Below, piece after piece: positions 51,211 through 62,895 of a DNA stretch of 64,000 nt. Both the position numbers and the translations under genes were made by a program. The DNA is taken from the NCBI GenBank assembly GCA_008360975.2, contig CM039196.1, positions 1,922,001-1,986,000 of the forward strand, written 5' to 3'. Position 1 is the first letter of the stretch. Every line of letters begins with the position of its first letter. Origin of the DNA: Lichenostomus cassidix. Taxonomy: Eukaryota > Chordata > Aves > Passeriformes > Meliphagidae. The notes beneath the pieces were generated by a model. The model saw only the letters and a list, made by a program, of their open reading frames with translations, had not been told where the DNA came from and ran no database searches.

Positions 51211-54200
51211 GTAGGAGCGAGGAGAGAGGGCGGCAAGGGCATGACCCAAGGGCCAGATGAGCTTTTCCATTGTGTGTCACAGTGGCCTTGGGTGTCTTTG
51301 TGAGCTCCTCCTTGGGAATATCACTGCTCAGGCGCTCCTGCAGGCAAAGGGACTTCCCGGCTGTGTCCCCATGTGCCCCCAGCCCTTTGGCTATTGCATC
51401 CAAAGGGGCTGTGGCACAATAGAGAGTGTGATGTCCCAACGTACGGGTGCTTCTGGGACATGGCCGTGGGCAGATGTTGGGTGCAGAGCCACTGCATCTG
51501 CTGGTGGCAGCTGCCCATCTGGGTGACGCAATGGAGCGGGATGTGCCCTCAGGGACGGTGGAGTTGTGCTGGTTTGCCAGCATCTGGGGTTGGGAATGGT
51601 TTCTGTCTGAGTTGGCACTGGCAGGAGAAAAGTCACGTCAGGGATGTGTTCCCACTGCAGAGAGGGGGCGAGTTGCTCCTTTGGCAGAGATGTTGCTCGG
51701 ATCTGTAGGGGCAAATTTTACATCCTGGCTATAAAGGCAGGAGAATAATGTGGTCTATGTGAGCTTTTCTGGGATCATGCCAGTGCATCTTCACGTGAGC
51801 TACTGCAGTCTTGAGCCCCCCACCCACCCCTAAGCCTGGCAGCCAAGCACACCTCCGACCGTTCATGAATGGCTCTTGGGACAGGGAGGAGAAACACTGG
51901 CCTTCTCCATGGAGAAACATCCTGCTCCCCTCCCAGCTTTTCCCACTGAGCCCTCCCCACCCAAGAGCATCACAAATGAAGAGAGGGTTTTCTGGTTTTA
52001 AAGAATACATATGAACGCGCACATCTTTGTAGCACTGAGTTTTCTGGTGGCTCCTGGGCCAAGCAGAACTCCTGTGTACAACCTGGCACAGCATCCCACA
52101 TCCAGCATCCTGCATCCAGTGTCATGCAAACCACATCCCTTCTGTGTGCTCACAGGGAGCAGTTTGGCAGCAAGGTGGGTGCTGCCAGGCTGGGCAGGCT
52201 CTATGCAGCATTGTGGATGGGGTTATTGAAAAAACAACCAAGCAAAGCGGTAGGATGAAGTTGGAGGGAGCTGTTGTGCATCCCACCACTCCAAACGGCC
52301 TCTGTGCTTCCGCTGTGATTGATTAAGGAGCCAGTGGATGAGTGCTGCTGGTGTGGGAGCATCCTCTGGGTGCAGCCCCTCTCTCTGCTGAGCAGCTGGA
52401 AGCAGTGCTGGCCATGCCAAGGGGTGGTGCGGGTGCTGCTGGCCCTGGTCCCATGGCAGGGCTGAGGCCTCTTGGCTCTGGTGCTTCTCTCCAGCAATGG
52501 CCAGAGTCCAGCACCACCCCTCCCCATCCTCCCCTCCTTCCCAGACAGGAGAAAACCTCCCAGTAAGGGAGAGTGAGGCCAGCAGGGCTGTCCTCCTCCA
52601 GTTTAACATTAACCCAACCGAAAGCAGTGGCTTGTACTGACTTCCCAGCAGCAAAGGAGCAAGTCGTCTTGGGAACGACTTTTCCATCCCGGCTCCTCGC
52701 TGAGTCAGCTCCTATCTCTCTTGTCAAACAGTTACCAGCTTCCAGGAATATTAAACATTAAACAGGCGTCCCGCAGCTCCCGGGCCACTCCTCTTATCCG
52801 GTGTGGTGATGAGGCGCGGGCGATAGCAGAGCCTGCTGGCATGGGAAGGCTGCAGCTGACGCTGGCACCGAGTGCTTCCAAACCCAGGAGCACCCACAGG
52901 GTTGATCCTCAGCTGGCTCAGAGCCTTTGGCACCGCCGTGTTCCCACTGGGGAGTCGGTGCCCTTCCCGGCCATAGCTTTGCTCCCTTGCCTTCCCCGTG
53001 GGCCGAGGGCTGCTGGCCCGCAGGCGTTCCTGCAGCCGCGCTGCCGCAGCGTGACTCGCGCTGAGCAGGACCAGGCTGCCGCGTGAGCCGCCCCGTCACC
53101 GCATCACCCGATGCTCGCCCACCCACCCAGCACCAGCGGGGCGTGGGAGCTCTTCCCTGCGCTTGTGAAAGCATCAAGCTGTCCCCGGCATCTCCCAGAA
53201 GGGGACAGAGGGTGGCTGGGGTGTCCCCATGGTGAGAAAGGAAGGAGTTCAGAGTAGGGGCAGCCTTTTTTTGGTCCTCCTGCAGTTCACACTAGCAAAG
53301 ACATGTCCAGGATTGAGGAGGCGCAGCCTTAACTCATCCAAGCTGAAGGAGGCAGCTGGTTGTCTGTGGTTCCATGCAGCGAGTGCTGCAGGAGGGCTGC
53401 TGCAAGCACAGCCAGGATGTGGTTCAGCAGGAGGTCACGCCAGATGGGGACATGTGAGGGAGGCCATGCACAGCTGCCACTGCAGACCTGCAGCACGGAC
53501 AGGAGACACCTGCACCGACCATCCCTGTCCTGCACGTCCCATTGCTGGCTCAGCCATAGGTGCAGGGACTATGCCAGGCCAGCACCATGTTGGAGTCATG
53601 TTTGGCTGGGCCCTGTGTCAGTATGTTGGATCATCTGGAAGTAAAACTAGTCCCCATCCCTGTCGGTGGCAGGAGAAATAGTATGGGAAATGAGGTGTCC
53701 TGGTACCAAAGCTTTGTGCCTGGGAGGGGACGTTTCCACACTGCTGAGGCTCAGCTGTGAGGCTGCTGACCCCTTCCTGCTCTGTTTTCCCATCCTTCCC
53801 AATGCCATCAGCCATCTTAAGGCACTGGTGGTTGGGTTGGGGAGGCACTGGGTTGGCAGCAGGTGGATAAGAGATGCCGAGAGTTGTTCATATGGTGATT
53901 TCCAGAGCAAAGCACCCAACAGACATCCCATTGTCTGGCGCAAGATCTGCTGGGAGGGACGTAATAAATTAGGCAATTTGCATATTGATGAATTTAATAC
54001 TGTATTTGGCTTCCGAAGCATCAGGATCCTGGAGGGCTTCAGGAAACCTGAAGATCTTGAGGGTGCTTAAAGGGACTTTAAGAGTGCTTAAATGTACCTC
54101 TTCAAACACCAATGAGTGCACGAAGCAGCTGCTGGGGTTGCAGTTCCATAGCTCAGCCTGTCGTGAAGGTCTCGGGAACAAGTGCTGGGTGTCCTTGTCC

Positions 54201-55394
54201 CCAGCCCTGTGTCTCAGCAGACTTTGGAGCATTGCACCCTTCCAGGAGTGTGGCTTCACAACACCTATGTGGCTCCACAGGCAGACATCACTGGGATTAT
54301 TTGAGGAGCAGTTCAAATTTGCTTCCCCTTGGTTGGTCTCCCCTGGATGCCTAACCGTGGTCCCAGTGTGGAGGTGGATCCCCTTCCCCTGTGATGCCAG
54401 GCACTGTGCAGAGCTGGGGCTGGGGCAGTCCCAGCACCATGAGTTTATCCCCCACACATGGCCCCGCCACGCTTGTTTATTCATCCAAGGGTGAGCATGG
54501 AATGACCTTGAAATTTATAGGCTGAAGAGAGCACTGAAATAACAGCTAAAGTAAACAAATCAAGCTGTAAAGCTTGAAAACTATGAACCAGCTTCAACAA
54601 ATTGGAGTCAGGAGGGAGAGAAGGCAGAGATGGCCCGGACAGACATTGTTCCTGGGATCTCAGCATAAGCTCAGGAGCTGGACACACGGAGGGTCTGACC
54701 CATGGGCTTTGCACACCTCCATCCCACCCCATTGTGGTGGCACTGTGGGATGCCCACCATGCACAGGGGCTCTGCACGGCTGGCTGAGTGTCTACCAGGC
54801 AGCCCGAACTGCCAAGGGGAAGAGCAAGTGGTGAGGGTGCAGGGCTGCACAGCTGCTGAGTACCAAATCCCATCCAAATCCAGCCTCTCATCTTTCAAGT
54901 GACCCAAGTGCCCCAGTTGCCTGCACGTGGTGGCTTGCCCTGGCTTTAGCACCTTGATAAAAGACAGTCCTTGAAGAAGAGTGTGAGGCTGATCCCCAGC
55001 GCCAGACAAGTACTTCATGTGAGCTCTGGAGGGGATAGCATGATGTCCAGATGAAACCTGAACTGGTCACCTTTCTCCATAATGCCCAGCTCTGGAGTCT
55101 GTTCTCCTTCAGGTTTATTCCAGACAACAGCAGGTTTGCTAGAAATAGCGCAGGGATGAGGGAAAGTGGGCTCAAGAGCCTCTTGAGCCAGACATAAGGG
55201 TCTTGTATGAGCACGTAGTCCCGTGGGGGTTGTCTCTGAGCCCAGATTGCCAGCAGTGAGCAGCGATCCAGCACACTCCTGTCTGATGCAGAGGATGTCC
55301 TCTAGGTTTGGCAGCACAAAACAGGGGTGCAGGATGTGGGGGAGCTGTGGGCCATAGAGCCTGGGCATGGCTGACGTGCATGTTTTGGTTCCAG
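51211..55394 (+). other. NCOR2: NCOR2 intron, 4.2 kb
   Basis: An octamer motif ATTTGCAT occurs at 53976-53983 within a short AT-rich stretch (about 53960-54010). No exon or repeat family was recognised in the rest. Confidence 0.7.
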
Positions 55395-55515
55395 GTTGCT
55401 GTCCCCCCGGCCCAGCCTGCTCAACACCCCCAGTGACACCAGGCTCAACTCCTCGCCGCAGAAGCCACTGGACCTGAAACAGCTGAAGCAGAGAGCTGCT
55501 GCCATCCCTCCCATT
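55395..55515 (+). CDS. NCOR2: NCOR2 exon: LSPRPSLLNTP / PLDLKQLKQRAAAIPP motif (residues 624-664)
   Basis: This 121-nt exon completes an arginine and encodes LLSPRPSLLNTPSDTRLNSS and PQKPLDLKQLKQRAAAIPPI, ending at donor GTGAGT (55516). PLDLKQLKQRAAAIPP is a highly conserved block present in both corepressors (NPLDLPQLQHRAAVIPP in NCOR1 from memory) and here has the SMRT form. It lies in a repression-domain region C-terminal to SANT2. Its exact partner is not something I can state from sequence. Ser-Pro and Thr-Pro sites suggest possible phosphorylation (inference). Confidence 0.96.
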
Positions 55516-56416
55516 GTGAGTACCCACTGGGGAGGGCTGGGAGCACAGCCTGTACCTCGTGCATGTTCTCCCACTGGGCTCTGTGGTGTGCGTCAGGGTT
55601 GCAAGGATGTGCTCATCCCTGGGGATGGCCTCTGGTCCACAGGGAGCTGTGCCTGGGCGGTGTGAGCCCCAGCCAGCCAAGGTGCTCCCTTGTGTAGAGC
55701 ATGTTCCCAGCTGCTGGAGCAACTCTGCCAGCAGCGTTTGGATGTCTCTTGAGTTCTTTTATCAGAAAATCGTGGGAGGTCTGGACAGAAAAAGCTTCTC
55801 ATTGCCACATGACTGCTTGCCTCCCATTGCTTTAAAAAGAGAGAGTGCACCTTCCCAGCCCTGCATTTCATCTCGTGCTGAAGGATATCACCTTCCTCAC
55901 CCAGAAGTTTTATTGGGTCCCCCTTTTTGGCTACCTGGTAGCCATGTATTGAAAGTACTGGTTCAGTGGGTTGGGCTGTGAGAAGAAGCATCCTGTTATC
56001 TCCAGGGTCAGCACCGGAGGAGCAGTGACACAGGGTGGGCAGGGAGGAAATCCCTGCTTTGGGTTTTCCATGCTCAGGGAGCACCCATTCCTGATGCTCT
56101 TCCAGTTTCCCATATTGCCACTTAAGATGTGGCTGCACTAATGTAACTTCTGGCAAAAGCTACAAGTACATAACTACAGATCAGAGGTTTTGAACAAGTC
56201 TGACTCTTTCCTCTAGTATCACCAGCACAGAGCTGATACTCTTTGTCGAGGGCTTTTTTAATCCTCTGTGGCTAGTGAGCTTTGAAGCCCTGTTTGGTCT
56301 CTGGTAAGGCTTGCTGTGATAGTGTGGGGCAGAGGCTTCTCACAACTCCTGATGTCTTCAAGATCATTATGGATGTCAGCAGCACCTGATGAGTGTCAAT
56401 TCTTACCACTTTGCAG
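55516..56416 (+). other. NCOR2: NCOR2 intron, 0.9 kb
   Basis: Nothing was recognised. Confidence 0.75.
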
Positions 56417-56654
56417 ATTTCCGAAGGTTTCTCAGAGGGGATACTGCAGAGTGGAAGCACGAAGCCTCAGGTGCCTCCCCACGCCTTGGCTCTGTACCAG
56501 CAGCAGATCACAAAAGCCCACGAGTCTGCCCGCGAGGACATGGCCCCGAGCAAGCTCTCCCAATCCCAGCAGCAGCAGGCTGAGAAGGAGCAGCAGCAGC
56601 CCAGCAGCAGTCCCAGGGGGAAGAGCCGGAGCCCCGCTGTTGGTGACAAGGAAG
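56417..56654 (+). CDS. NCOR2: NCOR2 exon: glutamine-rich linker with internal acceptor (residues 665-743)
   Basis: This 238-nt exon encodes ISEGFSEGILQSGSTKPQVP, then PHALALYQQQITKAHESARE, DMAPSKLSQSQQQQAEKEQQ and QPSSSPRGKSRSPAVGDKE, with one base (G) before donor GTAGGG (56655). The 3' half matches SMRT (SSPRGKSRSPA.. DKE). The 5' half resembles NCOR1 (SGYALYQRHIKAMHESA from memory) and, as I recall human SMRT, is missing there: the human sequence goes from AAAIPPI straight to QVTKVHEPPRED. Inside this exon a pyrimidine-rich run followed by CAGCAGCAG (56498-56506) could act as an in-frame internal acceptor giving exactly that shorter form. See findings. Confidence 0.9.
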
Positions 56655-59600
56655 GTAGGGCTGTGTGCGTGTCGCTGCGTGTTTATCCGCCCGGGCTGTG
56701 CAGCTGTGCGCAGCCAGCAGCTTTCCCCCTCTTAGGTGAAAGCTTGTTTCGACCCCTGAAAGCTCTTTAATAGCATCTTGAGGCAGGACGAGAGAGGCAT
56801 GGCTAATTTCCCATGTTCATTAGACAGTACATCATGTCTCATTGAGCCCACAGCAAACACCGGGCACTGTGGAGCGCCAAGGAGGTGAAGATTGCCTTTA
56901 TTAGTGCCTGCCATTCACCAGAGAGCAGAGGGGCCTGGAGGCATGCCAAGGCTCTGGGTACAATGGCTCTTTTCTACCTTGCTGGCTTTCTATAAAGAAT
57001 GCTTTTAATGCACAGCAGGGACCATTATTTCATTTAAAATCAATGCTAATACTGTGACTTGGAGTCCAAAGGTTCCTGTAAAGAATCCCAGTGCTTTCTC
57101 CCCGGAATAGCTCTGATGTGGTTTGGCTGCCTAATGAGCAATTCAGAGGTTCCCACCGTAGAGCATCTGAAACATTATTAGCTTGAGCACCTGGGGATCA
57201 AGGTTAAGGAGAGACGGGAAGTCCTGATGAGACCATCCTCTAAATGTGTTTTTAATCTGAGTGTTAGAGTCTGTTCCAGTTCAAGGTCTGTGTCCCTCCC
57301 CCCATAGCCAGCCTGTGGCTCAGTTGTTAAGGAAGATGAGATGCTGTCACCAGTGGCACAGTCAGGAGCAGGGAAGTTGGGCTTGGGTGGGTACAATGTC
57401 CACCAGTGCTGGATCCTGCACAGGAATGGGTGCAGCTGCAAAATTCACTTGCTTGTGCATGGAAGAGGAGGGTGGATAGGACTGTACCGAGGAGGCACTG
57501 AACTTGGGCTGTGATCTTTGCTGGAAAATCACTGCACTAGTTCATCCTCCGGCAGCCAGGACTGTAGCAGCCTGCTCTCCAGTGTCCAGGCCCAGGTAGT
57601 TATTCCTCAAGCTGTCATGTCCCTCTGGACAGAAGGATGTGCTTGCAAGAAGAGTTGGTTGCTGGCACTTGGCCACAGCTTTTTCAAACAGTAAATAGCA
57701 CCATGTGTGCATCACACCTTCATGATGTTTTGCATATAAGCAAGGAAGGTGACTGCTCACCTTGAAAGAAAGGGAGTTTCCCCTAAGTCGTGCTGTTGCC
57801 ACCCGTGAAGTCCCATTTCCAGATGATCTTATCCTGCTGTGCTCCTGTTTGCCCAGGTGGAACAGTTTCCCTCTGGCTCTTCCCCCTGCTGTGGCAGGTA
57901 ATCAGGTTTGATCTCCTGTGCCGTAATCCTGTGCAGATCTGATGCTGCACTGCTCAGCTTCCTTGTGAGCTGGGTGCCATGGCCAGCATTCCAGCCCAGA
58001 GCTCTGCATCACCCGTGTCCCAGAGCTGCAGCTCCAGCTTCCTCCTGGCCACAGGAGGATGAGGAGATGAGGCAGATCAGTGTGTGTAAGATGCAAAGCA
58101 GGGTTTAGGGGTTGGAGTCAACCATGCCACTCTGCAACCCACTGGCACCGTTATCAAATACAAGGATCTGTTATCCAGGTGGATCTTTTGTTGCTTTGTT
58201 CTCTGCAAAGCACTAATGATGTGAAGCACTTTATTCTCTCTTCTGTAAAGCTCTGAATCTTTCATGTTAATGAAACTAATTATGCATCCCTATATCCCTG
58301 CGAATGTCTCAGCAGGTCTTGGGCTCCAGCTGTGTGCTCTCCAAGTCCTGTGTGGCTCTGCATCTGTGCTTGGTGCCACAGTGGGTCTGGAATACATGTG
58401 GATCCCAGGGAGACATAGGCTGGTCTGCTCTGGTCATGATGGGAATGCATTTCCCTTTTGAAAACCAGCAGGTTTGTGATGAGTCACCTCGAGGGGAGAA
58501 ATCAACTCCCCCAAAGCCCTGATTTCAGTACAAGTATGGACTCAGGCACCGTCCCAGTGCTGTCTTTGCCTCTTGGAACACATCCTGGCTGTGGGTCAGG
58601 GGTTAGAAGGGAGATAGCCAGATAGTCCTGGCAAATCTGTGTGGATCCCTTCCCTCCCCTGCTCTCCGAGGCATCCCAGTGAAGTGGCAAGCATCCAGCC
58701 TGCAGACATCATGCTGCCACATGGCTTGGAATTAAAAGGCAGAGTCCAGCACAGCCTGCAGAGCTGCTCTGGGGAGCAGCCCTGTGCCACCTCTCAGCAA
58801 GGGGCTGACTCCACCAGAGCAGGTACTCCTGTTCCTCCCCAGCTCGATAAGAGAGCTTGAACTCCTACAACGGCTCCGGAGATCAACATCCTTCACACCG
58901 CTCTGGAGCCGCTTCAAAGCCAAGTCTTGCACGCATCCTGGCCGAGGCGTTGGCTGCCTCGCAGCCGCTGGCTGGGGCTCTATCGGCTTGGAGGGTGGCC
59001 AGCCAGCCATACCTTCCTGAGCACTGCCTTCCCTTCCCTGCCTTCCAAGAGGAGCTGCTAATCACAGGCTGGGCAGAGGCAGGCAGCCCTGCCTGGATCT
59101 CACCGACAGGCAGACGGATCCCTTTCCCCGTTGCCGAGTTGCCGTCGGGCATATCTCTGGTTATCGCTGGGCGGTTGGAGCGCCAGCGGTATGTTTTGTG
59201 TTGATTTAGTTGTGTTTCATTTGGCCTTTGTAGGCGATGGGGAGCCAAGAGCATTAATTTGGATGACGGATCATATAAACTCTGACTCCTTCGCTCCCAT
59301 TCCAGGGACTTGATAAACGGTAATAGGAACTCTCTCTTCCCCGTGTAAGTGCTATTTTATCAAAAGCTGGCTGAGTTATAGCCACCCTCTAATGCAGGGG
59401 CAATTAGGAACTGGCCACATTTCACAGGCTGGAGAGGCTCGCAGGGGAGGGGACAGCTCCCACGGGGAGGGGAGGAGGATGAGGCTCTCCGAGAGCCATC
59501 CAGGGTGCACACAGCCTTGGCTGACAGTGCCTTGGCGTCAGGGAGCATCTTCAGCTGGGACATCCCAGCACTGATTGCCCCCACACAAGCAGAGCTGAAT

Positions 59601-61297
59601 GGGGCCGAGCTGAAAGGGAGATGATTGAGGAGTGTGGAAATGCCAGGGATCATCAGAGTGGAGGATGTGCCTGGATTCTCCTCTATTGGCAGGATGAAGG
59701 GATCCTCTTTGGGATCCCACGTGGGGAGAGAAGAGGCCCCAGCCAGGGTCTGGCTCCACTAGGCTGCAGAGGTGTGAGTGCCTGCACACTTCTGTGTGCC
59801 CAGAATGGATTTCTTCTCTCACCGAAGCAGACAAGAATAATCTCCCAGCTTCTGAGTACACTGAGCATTAATAACGATAATGCAGTAAAGCCTCATTAAA
59901 TTGGGCCTCTGATAATCTACTTGCCCTATTATTAGGCTTAGCAGGATTCAGGCATCTATTTTTATCAAAAATTGATGGTTAAAGGCTGGGTTCATTTGTG
60001 ATTGCTATTGTTTACTGCCCAGTTTCTAATTTCTGGTCAATGCGAATGTTACACAGGTGGATCTGGGGAAGAAGGGCAGTGCAAAATGAAGTGTTTATTG
60101 ATTACAAGCAAATCCTACCAAACCTGCCTCTAATCCATCCAGAAAAGGCTGTCTCATCCATCTGCTTAGCCAAGCATGAGGATGCACTTGGCATAGAGCT
60201 GGTGCAGATGAAGCCTCTCTTTTCCTCAGCATCTTTCAGCACATGGCAGGGTTCAGGTATTCCCAGCACAGCTCCTCCATCATTAAGCTCTTCTTGGGCT
60301 CCCATCAGCCTTTTTTATAGCCACAATGGATCCAGCCTGGTTTCCAGGATGCCCTGAACCAGGTAATTTCAGGAAGCTTTCCTGCCCTCAGCCCCTGTAC
60401 CTCACAGAGGACCAGTGAGCTTCCCTCATTTCCCTGATTTGGTTGTTCCACAGAGCCAATCTCCATTTTCGTTTGCCTTTGACAGTCTCATGCAGCGTGC
60501 TTGTCCCAGGTGTTCAGAGAACATCAGTGTGTTATTCCCTCGCTGTCTGACAAACTGATGCTGTTATTTCTCACCCCTTCCCACAGCCTACAAATGATTT
60601 CCAGCCAGGAGCCATCCTTTGAGAGCGGCTGAGCTTTCACATCTCCATGTGATGTGGGGCTGAGCCTGTCCCTGCTGTGCTGGCATGGCAGTGGTCCTGG
60701 CAGTGGCCTGGGGCTCTGCAGGCACTCTCTGCCCAGCTGCACCCCACAGTGTAGTCACCAGCGAGCTTGTGCCCTCTGGATGTCCCCCATGCACCAGAAA
60801 TTGCTGCTTCTTGGCTTTACCCTCAGAGCTGGAGTTGGCACAGCATCATTAATCGTCCAGCCCTGCCATGCTGGGATGATGTGGAGCTCTGTGCACAGGC
60901 AGGAGCTGCCCAGGAACAATTCACTTGTGGCCAAGCCCTGGCAGGGAGCTGGACTCTGCACCCGGCTGCATGCCAAATGCCATCTCTCCTGGGTGAGGTG
61001 GGATGGCACCAGGTCCACAGAGCTCCCTGCTGACAGTGAGCACCAGCAGAGCCACCAACACAGAACCACACTTTAAACATCTGAGTGAAATAAATGCTGT
61101 CAAATCCAGACAGTCACACTGAGCTTTTTCCTGTTAGTTTGGTTTGGGGAGTTCAGCCCTCACCTCATGGCCAGGTCAGACTGAACTGAAGCCATTTCCT
61201 GTGCTTGGAGCTGGCTCTGGCTTCCCTGCCATGCTCACAGGGACCTCTCACCCATGTTGGCCACTGACCACACGGTTTCTTTGTGTGTCCCTTGCAG
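56655..61297 (+). other. NCOR2: NCOR2 intron, 4.6 kb
   Basis: AT-rich stretches at about 56960-57060, 59180-59350 and 59850-60060 contain several TAAT/ATTA cores and may be conserved elements. No exon, RNA gene or recognisable repeat was found. Confidence 0.7.
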
Positions 61298-61453
61298 AAA
61301 AGTCCGTGCATTTCTCAGCCATCGCAGAGGCTCAGAAGCTGAGCGCAGAGTCAATGGCTGCCTCCTGCTGGCCCCCTGTCCTGTCCTACCCCCGGGATGT
61401 GATCAAAACTTCTCCCCAGGCGGAGCCCCACTTGTTCCAGTATAACCCACCAG
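61298..61453 (+). CDS. NCOR2: NCOR2 exon: AEAQKLSAESM linker, ends at a GC donor (residues 744-795)
   Basis: This 156-nt exon encodes (E)KSVHFSAIAEAQKLSAESMA, then ASCWPPVLSYPRDVIKTSPQ and AEPHLFQYNPP, with one base (G) of a glycine codon. The human counterpart I remember is AFAAEAQKLPGD...VPPREVIKASP...FSYAPPG, so the alignment is clear at AEAQKL, REVIK/RDVIK and PPG-H-P. To restore PPG-HPIPL the exon must end at 61453, where the intron begins GCAAGT, a GC donor with otherwise perfect consensus (CAG|GCAAGT). No GT within reach would keep both frame and homology. This makes the following intron GC-AG. Confidence 0.92.
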
Positions 61454-61921
61454 GCAAGTAAAACCCACTGGCTGCATGGCATGTACCTCCTCTGCCTGAC
61501 CTGGGACTGAGCACAGGGGCTGTGCTTGCAGCCTGTATCACAGGTTGGGCTATTTAAATGTCCTAGGGTGGTCAGCTGTGTCTCCCACCTCTGGCTGGGG
61601 CTGGTTTAGGGATGTGGTTTGTCACAGAGCAGTGTTGGTGCAAAGTCAGGTGGGTTTTATCCCTCGCTGTGCTGTCTTCTCTGGCTGGAGGGCAGATGGA
61701 TTGGGTGCAGCTCATCCTCTGGCTGCAGAGGGGACAAGGCAGTAATTTAAACTATTCCAGTCCTTTCCAAAATGACCATGTGACTTGGAGCCTGGTGCAG
61801 GCTCACAGCTGACCAGGTCACTGTGTCCAGCCCCTGCTCTCTCCCGTGCCCCTTTGCTCTCTGATGGCTGCAGCTGCTCTGCCTGCCCTGGGTCTCACTA
61901 ACATTTGTGTTTTCCTCACAG
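61454..61921 (+). other. NCOR2: NCOR2 intron, 468 nt, GC-AG type
   Basis: It begins GCAAGT and ends TTTTCCTCACAG. Nothing else was recognised. Confidence 0.85.
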
Positions 61922-62061
61922 GACACCCCATCCCACTAAACCTGCATGAGAGCTCTCGCTCAGGGCTGCAGAGACTAGCCAGCATCTCCAACCCTCCTCC
62001 CCTCATCTCCTCCACCAAGCACCCCTCCGTGCTGGAGAGATCCGTCGGATCCATTTCCCAG
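61922..62061 (+). CDS. NCOR2: NCOR2 exon: ISNPPPLISSTKHPSVLER and first GSI motif (residues 796-842)
   Basis: This 140-nt exon completes a glycine and encodes HPIPLNLHESSRSGLQRLAS, then ISNPPPLISSTKHPSVLERS and VGSISQ, ending at donor GTAGGG (62062). It matches human SMRT (TISNPPPLISSAKHPSVLERQIGAISQ from memory). GSISQG, completed by the first codon of the next exon, is the first of the GSI(S/T)xGxP repeats that mark the region before the receptor-interaction domains in both corepressors. Phase is 2 at entry and 0 at exit. Confidence 0.95.
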
Positions 62062-62144
62062 GTAGGGTATTGATGGGTGTGAGAGGTGGAGACACCTCAC
62101 AGGTAACTCACAGGTTGCTCTTGACCTCTCCTCTTGCCCCACAG
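62062..62144 (+). other. NCOR2: NCOR2 short intron, 83 nt
   Basis: It has GT-AG boundaries (GTAGGG...TTGCCCCACAG). It is close to the minimum intron length for vertebrates. Confidence 0.9.
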
Positions 62145-62250
62145 GGAATGCCCATCCAGCTCCACACACCCTACAGCCCCGAGCACACCAAGGTCCCCAT
62201 CGGTTCCATCACCATGGGCCTGCCACTAACCATGGATCCCAAGAAACTGG
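62145..62250 (+). CDS. NCOR2: NCOR2 exon: GSITMGLP repeat (residues 843-877)
   Basis: This 106-nt exon encodes GMPIQLHTPYSPEHTKVPIG, then SITMGLPLTMDPKKL, with one base (G) before donor GTAAGG (62251). Human SMRT reads GMSVQLHVPYSEHAKAPVGPVTMGLPLPMDPKKL as I recall. The bird version keeps a clear GSITMGLP, a GSI-type repeat unit, where human has GPVTMGLP, so the repeat is better preserved here. Flanking splice sites are consensus. Confidence 0.95.
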
Positions 62251-62895
62251 GTAAGGAATTGAGAGGCGAGTTGTTTCTCACATGCTCAGAGAGCAGCAGG
62301 GAGAGAGCTTGCCAGCAGCACAGGACACAGCAAGGGAGCACAGAGAGAACTACTAAGAGGATGAAAGGATTAGTCCATCAGGAGAGCAGAGACACAGGGA
62401 GCTAAATTTGTGCAGTATAGGAAAGCAACAACTCGGTCAGGGACGTTTCCCAGCCTATAAATACCCTCCAGCTAATACTGTGATCGAAGGAAGGAAATAT
62501 ATTGTTGCTCCCCAGGCTGGTAGGATAAAGAGTAAATGGCCTGAAGTGAAAAAAGAAAGTGTTTAGTCTGCAGATTTGGAAGCTTTTCTTAACAGCAGGA
62601 GGGAATGGGTGAGGGATCAAGCCTGGGGAGGAGGGATATGAGCTCTGTTTCCCACTGTGTGTAGGTCCTGCTGTAAACCAGCACAGGGTTTTCAGTGTCA
62701 GCTCCAGTCCTGGTGTGGGGCAGTGCCTTTGCCAGGGCAAAAGATCTGGCTTTTCTCAATGGCATTTGAGTAGTCACCACCCTGGGGAAGTCCATCCCAA
62801 ACAGCTGGGAATGGGAAAGGTGCCGAGAAGGTGCCACCTCATGGCTGTGGCCCCACGTCCTGCACCTGTACTGATACATGGTTAATGTTTTCCAG
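62251..62895 (+). other. NCOR2: NCOR2 intron, 645 nt
   Basis: Nothing was recognised. It ends with acceptor gttaatgttttccag. Confidence 0.8.

Noticed and set aside
50392..51583. Long antisense open frames (about 292 and 310 codons) across the large linker exon
   Set aside because: They mirror the GC-rich Glu/Lys/Pro codons of the NCOR2 exon, resemble no known family and cross its splice sites.
61454..61460. Extending the exon at 61298 to avoid a GC donor
   Set aside because: The next codons are GGC AAG TAA, a stop within three codons, and no GT there restores PPG-HPIPL.
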